From positions 1 through 9,681 of the forward strand of contig JBBSPY010000122.1 in assembly GCA_038258415.1 (NCBI GenBank): a stretch of DNA of 9,681 nucleotides, in the 5' to 3' direction. Under the pieces are notes generated by a model that was not told the DNA's origin, searched no databases, and worked only from the letters and a program-made list of their open reading frames with translations. Source of the stretch: Schlegelella_A sp038258415. GTDB lineage: Bacteria; Pseudomonadota; Gammaproteobacteria; Burkholderiales; Burkholderiaceae_C. Each line of letters begins with the position of its first letter. Position 1 is the first letter of the stretch. Made by a program: the position numbers and the translations under genes. This document shows positions 5,690 through 9,681 of the stretch, piece after piece.

Positions 5690-6756
5690 TGACCACCGTG
5701 GCCCGGACACCGCCCGGCCGGCTGGCCCAAGCGTTGCGCCACGCCCGCGGCCCCTGGCGTGACGCCGACCTGGAGCCGCTCGCCGATACCGGCCTCGCGC
5801 ACGAGCACGTCCGCCTTCTCGGCCACGGCGCGCTGGCGCGGATCCCGAAGCAGAGCCAGATGGACCTGCCTGCGGCCGACAACCTGCGCTATCAGGCGGC
5901 GTGCTTCGAGCGGGCGACGCCGAGTGGCCACACGCCGCGCTTGCTGGAGGTGTTGCCGACGTCGCCCGACCTGCCGCGCGGCGCGCTCGTCGTCGAGGAG
6001 ATCGTGGGGCGCGCCGTCCGGCTGCCGAGCGAGCTGCCGGCCATCGCCGTCGCGCTGGCGGCGCTGCATCGCCTGCCGATGCCTGCGGCCGGCTTCCGCT
6101 CGCCGCTGCTGAGCGCGGCCGACCCGCTCCTCGATCTGCTCGGCGACATCGAACGGCAGGCCGAGTTCATCGGCGCCGCCGGCCTGTCGCCCGTTGCGGC
6201 CCGCACGATCGCCGACGAACTCGCCAGGTTGCACACGTGCTGCGAACGCGCCGATCGCCCGCCGCGGTGCCTGATCTCGTTCGATGCCCACCCGGGCAAC
6301 TTCATCGTCGAGGCTGGCGGCAGGGCGGTGCTGGTCGATCTCGAGAAGTGTCGCTACGCCCACGCGTCGCTCGACCTGGCGCACGCCACGCTCTACACCT
6401 CGACGACGTGGTCGGCGGCGAGCGCCGCGGTGCTGTCGCCCGACGATGTCGCCGCCTTCTACGCGCACTGGGCTCGCGCCTCCGGGCCAAGCGCCGATGA
6501 CGCTCGGCGGTGGCACCTGCCGCTGCGCCGGGCGATGTGGCTGTGGTCGATCACATGGTGCGCGAAGTGGCGCGTCGAGTCGTCGAGGCCGGCCACCACC
6601 GCCGAGGGCGAACGCTGGTCGTCCGAGCTGAGCGATCCGGCGCTCGTCGCACAGGTCCGCGATCGAGTCGACCACTACCTCGATCCGACCGGCATCGCTT
6701 TCGTGCGCGACGAATTCGCGGCCCTCGAACTCGCGTTCGGTGCCGCCGGGTCATGA
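5689..6756 (+). CDS. APH-like phosphotransferase (kinase-fold protein)
   Basis: A 355-residue protein of the aminoglycoside-phosphotransferase/choline-kinase fold. The N-lobe includes RIPKQSQM (51-58; K54 is a candidate ATP-contacting lysine) and LVVEEIVG (100-107), which fits the hinge strand. The C-lobe has the catalytic loop SFDAHPGNF (197-205) with D199 and N204, and the metal-binding LVDLEK (215-220) with D217. The His that usually precedes the catalytic Asp (HxDxxxxN) is S197. A Trp-rich helix follows at 284-294. The substrate cannot be read from the sequence; neither aminoglycoside resistance nor small-molecule kinase activity should be assumed. Its ATG overlaps the MarR stop by one base, so it is coupled to and likely controlled with the regulator. 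Its stop lies in the palindrome TCATGA shared with the convergent DUF938 gene. Confidence 0.87.
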   Translation: MTTVARTPPGRLAQALRHARGPWRDADLEPLADTGLAHEHVRLLGHGALARIPKQSQMDLPAADNLRYQAACFERATPSGHTPRLLEVLPTSPDLPRGALVVEEIVGRAVRLPSELPAIAVALAALHRLPMPAAGFRSPLLSAADPLLDLLGDIERQAEFIGAAGLSPVAARTIADELARLHTCCERADRPPRCLISFDAHPGNFIVEAGGRAVLVDLEKCRYAHASLDLAHATLYTSTTWSAASAAVLSPDDVAAFYAHWARASGPSADDARRWHLPLRRAMWLWSITWCAKWRVESSRPATTAEGERWSSELSDPALVAQVRDRVDHYLDPTGIAFVRDEFAALELAFGAAGS

Positions 6757-7356
6757 TCTCCTGAACGCGAGCATGAGGTTGTTTGCGGGCAGTTCCCATC
6801 GCTGCTCGAAGGCCAGCCCGGCCCGGCTCGCCGCGTCGGTCACCTGAGAAAGCCGACGCAGCCCCCACGCCGGGTTGCGGGTGCGCAGGTCGGCGTCGAA
6901 CGACGCGTTGCCGGGCGCGAGCGGTTCGCCGTCGACGACGTACGGACCGTAGAGCAGAAGCACTCCGTCCGGCGACAGATGTGCCGCTGCGCCGCGCATC
7001 AGCGCCGGGCAGGTCGCCCACGGGGCGATGTGGATCATGTTGGCGCAGTACACCGCGTCGAGCCCGGCCGGCACGTGCTGCCAGGGCTCGGCGAGAACGT
7101 CGAGGTGCAGCGGCTCGCGCACGTTGGCCTGTCCGGCGGTGCGCGCCGCGATCGACTCCAGCGCGCCAGGCTCGGCGTCGGTCGTCAGCCAGGTCCATCG
7201 CGGGTGCGCCGCGGCGAAATGCGCGGCGTGCTGCCCGGTGCCGCTGGCGATCTCCAGGACCGTCGCGTCGTCCGGCAGCACCTGCCCGAGCACCTCGAGG
7301 ATCGGCGCCTTGTTGCGATCGGCGGCCGGGCTGATGGGAAGCGCTTCGGGGTCCAT
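6751..7356 (-). CDS. DUF938 (METTL26-like) SAM-dependent methyltransferase-like protein
   Basis: A 201-residue class I methyltransferase-like protein matching the DUF938 family in length and motifs. An N-terminal DRNKAPILEVL (13-23) is followed by motif I EIASGTGQHAAHFA (35-48), the acidic end of beta-2 (LTTDAEP, D60), HLDVLAEPW (84-92), the family signature CANMIHIAPW (104-113), and LLLYGPYVVDG (133-143). SAM binding is expected from the fold, but the substrate of the family is unknown. It is cytoplasmic, with no signal or membrane segment. The start at 7356 places the family's typical N terminus correctly, although no clear RBS is seen. It is divergent from selO across 88 bases and overlaps the phosphotransferase gene tail to tail by 6 bases. 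Confidence 0.92.
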   Translation of the reverse strand: MDPEALPISPAADRNKAPILEVLGQVLPDDATVLEIASGTGQHAAHFAAAHPRWTWLTTDAEPGALESIAARTAGQANVREPLHLDVLAEPWQHVPAGLDAVYCANMIHIAPWATCPALMRGAAAHLSPDGVLLLYGPYVVDGEPLAPGNASFDADLRTRNPAWGLRRLSQVTDAASRAGLAFEQRWELPANNLMLAFRRS

Positions 7357-7444
7357 GGCGCGAGGTTAGCGGCACGGCCCTGCTCGTGGGTCGGCGCGTC
7401 GCGTCGGTCACACTCGGCGCATCACCCGTCCACACCGCTATGTC

Positions 7445-8950
7445 ATGGCCGCCGTCGCCTCCTGGTCGCTCGACAACTCCTACGGCCGCGAACTGGAAGG
7501 CTTCTCGGTGCCGTGGCGGCCGGAAGCCGCTCCGGCGCCGAAGTCGCTCTTCTTCAATGCCACGCTGGCCGACGACCTCGGCCTCGACGTCGCCGCCCTG
7601 GCGGGCGAGGCCGGCGCCGCGCTGTTCACGGGCAATGTGTTGCCCGACGGCGCCGAGCCGGTCGCCCAGGTCTACGCCGGGCACCAGTTCGGAGGCTTCT
7701 CGCCGCAGCTCGGCGATGGTCGCGCGCTGCTGCTCGGCGAGGTGATCGATCGCGACGGCCGGCGCCGCGACATCGCACTCAAGGGCTCGGGACGAACGCC
7801 GTTCTCGCGCGGCGGCGACGGCAAGGCCGCGGTCGGGCCGATGCTGCGCGAGGCGCTGATCGGCGAGGCCATGCACGCGCTCGGCATCCCGACGACACGC
7901 GCGCTCGCCGTCGTCGCGACCGGCGCACCGGTGCTGCGCGAGACGGCACTTCCCGGCGCGGTGCTCACCCGCGTGGCCGCGAGCCACATCCGCGTCGGCA
8001 CGTTCCAGTTCTTCGCCGCGCGCGGCGACCTCGACCGCGTGCGCCGGCTCGCCGAGTACACGATCGCCCGCCACGATGCCGACCTCGTCGGTGCGCCCGG
8101 CCGCCACCTCGCTCTGCTCGAGCGCGTGATCGAGCGCCAGGCAAGGCTCGTCGCGCAGTGGATGAACGTTGGCTTCATCCACGGCGTGATGAACACCGAC
8201 AACATGACGCTGTCGGGCGAGACGATCGACTACGGCCCGTGCGCCTTCGTCGAGGCCTACGACCCGAAGGCGGTGTTCAGCTCGATCGACACGCGCGGCC
8301 GCTATGCCTTCGGCAACCAGCCGAAGGTCGCGCAATGGAACCTGGCCCGCCTGGCGGAGACGCTCCTGCCGCTGATCTCCGACGACGGCGAACAGGCGAT
8401 GGCCGACGCCGCGCGCGCGCTCGACGGGTTCACGCTGCGCTACGAGCGTCACCTCCGCGACGGACAGCGCGCGAAGCTCGGGCTGCTCACGCGGACGGAA
8501 GACGACGATGCGCTGGCCGATGACTGGCTGTCGCTGATGCATGCTGCGCAAGCCGACCACACCCTCGCCTGGCGGCACCTCGCCGACGCGGCGACCGGCG
8601 ACGACGCGGCGCTGCAAAAACTGCTGGCACGTGCCTCGGGCGCCGACGCGTGGCTGGTTCGCTGGCGCGAGCGAGGGGCGATCGACGACGAGCGTGCCGG
8701 CACGAGCGGGAGCCAGGCGGCGGTCACGCGTGCCGGGCGCATGCGCCGCGTCAACCCGATCGTCATCCCGCGAAACCACCGCGTCGAGGAAGCGCTCTCG
8801 GCCGCGTCCGACGACGAAGATCTCGTCCCGTTCGACCGGCTCCTCGCCGCGCTGCGCGACCCGTATGTCGAGACCGCCGACAACGCGCGCTACGCCGAGC
8901 CCGCTGCGGCCGAGATCACCGCCGGCTATCGCACCTACTGCGGCACCTGA
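7445..8950 (+). CDS. selO: SelO/YdiU protein adenylyltransferase (pseudokinase AMPylase)
   Basis: A 501-residue full-length SelO. This family transfers AMP from ATP, bound in a flipped orientation, to Ser/Thr/Tyr of target proteins and is linked to redox stress. The family blocks are all present: YAGHQFGGFSPQLGDGRA (77-94), KGSGRTPFSRGGDGKAAVG (113-131) with K113, E136, NTDNM (250-254) with D252 and N253, DYGP with D262, GRYAFGNQP (285-293), and NPIVIPRNH (437-445). The spacing D252-D262 equals the D246-D256 spacing I recall for E. coli SelO. The protein ends TYCGT: C499, third from the end, sits where animal SelO has selenocysteine, and is coded by TGC, so it is an ordinary Cys form. The ATG at 7445 begins the typical N terminus (WSLDNSYGREL); an ATG at 7440 is out of frame. 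No RBS or promoter is obvious in the 88-base gap. Confidence 0.96.
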   Translation: MAAVASWSLDNSYGRELEGFSVPWRPEAAPAPKSLFFNATLADDLGLDVAALAGEAGAALFTGNVLPDGAEPVAQVYAGHQFGGFSPQLGDGRALLLGEVIDRDGRRRDIALKGSGRTPFSRGGDGKAAVGPMLREALIGEAMHALGIPTTRALAVVATGAPVLRETALPGAVLTRVAASHIRVGTFQFFAARGDLDRVRRLAEYTIARHDADLVGAPGRHLALLERVIERQARLVAQWMNVGFIHGVMNTDNMTLSGETIDYGPCAFVEAYDPKAVFSSIDTRGRYAFGNQPKVAQWNLARLAETLLPLISDDGEQAMADAARALDGFTLRYERHLRDGQRAKLGLLTRTEDDDALADDWLSLMHAAQADHTLAWRHLADAATGDDAALQKLLARASGADAWLVRWRERGAIDDERAGTSGSQAAVTRAGRMRRVNPIVIPRNHRVEEALSAASDDEDLVPFDRLLAALRDPYVETADNARYAEPAAAEITAGYRTYCGT

Positions 8951-8969
8951 TCGACATCGAAACCGACCC

Positions 8970-9681
8970 TCACGCCGCCCGACGCGCCCGCATCAGCCCG
9001 AGCCACACCACGGTCGCCACCACGAGCAGCGCGCCGATCAGCTGCGATGGCGCGATGGTCTGGCCGAGGACAAGCCAGGCGAGCACGAGCGCGAAGACCG
9101 GCTCAACGTTCATGATCGCCGAGTTGCCGACCACGCCGAGGCGCGGAAGCACGGTGAACAGCAGCGTGATGCCGGTGCCGTAGAGCAGCGTCAGCAGCAG
9201 GAGGCCCCACCACCCCGATGCGGCGTTCGGCAGGTGGACACCGCCCTGCAGGCCGACCACGCCGAGGGCGAGGATCGCCACGATCGCCATCGTCGCGATG
9301 GTGCGCAGGCGCCCGTCGAGCGTTCCCGCCTCGTGCTGGATGAGGACAAGCGCAAGGCCGAAGGAGGACGCTGCCGCCAGCGCGTAGGCGACGCCCGAGC
9401 CGATGCGCTGCCACTGCTGCAACACCCCCACGCCCGACGCCGCGCCGAAGACGTCGAGCGCGAGGGCGAGGCCCACGAGCATCACCGGCATCGCGACGAG
9501 CACGCGCCGCTCCGGCCGGTGCGCGTAGAAGACGCGCGCCCACAGCGCCGTCCACAGCGGGTAGGTGTTGAACGCGAGCAGCGCGAGCGCCACCGGCAGC
9601 CGCGCCACGGCCGAATACAGGCACACGCTCTGCACGCCGACCAGCACGCCGATCACCGGCAGGAAGCGGCGCTGGCGCGGC
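8970..9681 (-). CDS. EamA/DMT-family transporter, N terminus beyond the window
   Basis: A partial gene: the frame stays open to the window's right edge, and about 236 residues are visible of the roughly 290-300 usual for the ten-helix drug/metabolite transporter family. The missing part is about the first two helices. A GTG at 9656 is in frame, but the preceding codons (PRQRRFLP) read as a loop before helix 3, so it is probably internal. Numbering from that GTG, the first EamA repeat ends around residue 70 with LPVALALLAFNTYPLWTA (20-37) inside it. The second repeat follows from about 85 and carries the hallmark NVEPVFALVLAWLVLGQ (183-199), with a last helix at 205-222 and the basic end RARRAA. 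Eight helices are visible. The substrate is unknown (a metabolite or amino acid exporter is typical). It converges with selO, 19 bases apart, with no hairpin terminator between. Confidence 0.92.
   Translation of the reverse strand, partial: PRQRRFLPVIGVLVGVQSVCLYSAVARLPVALALLAFNTYPLWTALWARVFYAHRPERRVLVAMPVMLVGLALALDVFGAASGVGVLQQWQRIGSGVAYALAAASSFGLALVLIQHEAGTLDGRLRTIATMAIVAILALGVVGLQGGVHLPNAASGWWGLLLLTLLYGTGITLLFTVLPRLGVVGNSAIMNVEPVFALVLAWLVLGQTIAPSQLIGALLVVATVVWLGLMRARRAA

Noticed and set aside
5512..6675. A 387-codon minus-strand open frame opposite the phosphotransferase.
   Set aside because: Arg/Gln-rich shadow without motifs; the opposite strand encodes a recognisable APH-fold protein.
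7357..7444. Possible operator or promoter in the divergent DUF938-selO gap.
   Set aside because: Only GC-rich short repeats (GTCGGC/GCGTCG) typical of the background are present; no clear palindrome, promoter pair or RBS.
6551..8779. A 742-codon minus-strand open frame across selO and the DUF938 gene.
   Set aside because: It is antisense to selO and out of frame with DUF938, both of which have complete family motifs. Its composition is biased and shows no domain; it is a high-GC artefact.
8936..8950. Possible selenocysteine at the SelO C terminus, as in animal SelO.
   Set aside because: The codon at the Sec position is TGC (Cys499). The only in-frame TGA is the terminal stop after CGT, and no SECIS-like hairpin is needed to explain the protein.

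Overview
The window is very GC-rich, compact and free of mobile elements. The gene families (SelO, a DUF938 methyltransferase, a Tat-exported berberine-bridge-type flavoprotein, MarR, EamA) and the base composition suggest a high-GC proteobacterium. Burkholderiales-like Betaproteobacteria are my best guess, but this is inference and there is no rRNA or other phylogenetic marker to confirm it. I see no tRNA, rRNA, CRISPR array, IS element or phage gene, and no gene-free stretch longer than about 150 bases.

Layout. (1) 5-1481, plus strand: an SDR-fold protein followed after 4 bases by an alpha/beta hydrolase, probably one operon whose promoter lies left of the window. (2) 1514-2320, minus strand: a crotonase/enoyl-CoA hydratase-family protein converging on them. 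Together these look like catabolic acyl-CoA or aromatic/acyclic acid chemistry, although both the SDR and the crotonase lack family catalytic residues. (3) 2467-2718, minus strand: a small exported Lys/Ala-rich protein with a clear ribosome binding site, a 21-base tandem duplication and a textbook intrinsic terminator at 2392-2418. (4) 2854-4707, plus strand: a large exported FAD-linked oxidase of the BBE type. (5) 4718-5137, minus strand: a four-helix membrane protein, divergent from a MarR regulator (5192-5689, plus strand) whose stop overlaps the start of an APH-like phosphotransferase (5689-6756). The 54-base gap between the divergent genes holds two copies of a 14-base palindrome inside a larger dyad, a strong candidate MarR operator. 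(6) 6751-7356, minus strand: a DUF938 SAM-methyltransferase-like protein, divergent from selO (7445-8950, plus strand), a protein AMPylase. (7) 8970-9681, minus strand: an EamA/DMT transporter cut by the window edge.

The best-supported local circuit is MarR, its divergent membrane protein and the coupled kinase-like gene. I did not find a convincing new multi-gene system. The points that merit a second look are the doubled operator, catalytic-residue losses in three enzymes, a C-terminal SelO cysteine that seems to lack its usual partner, and the small exported repeat protein.
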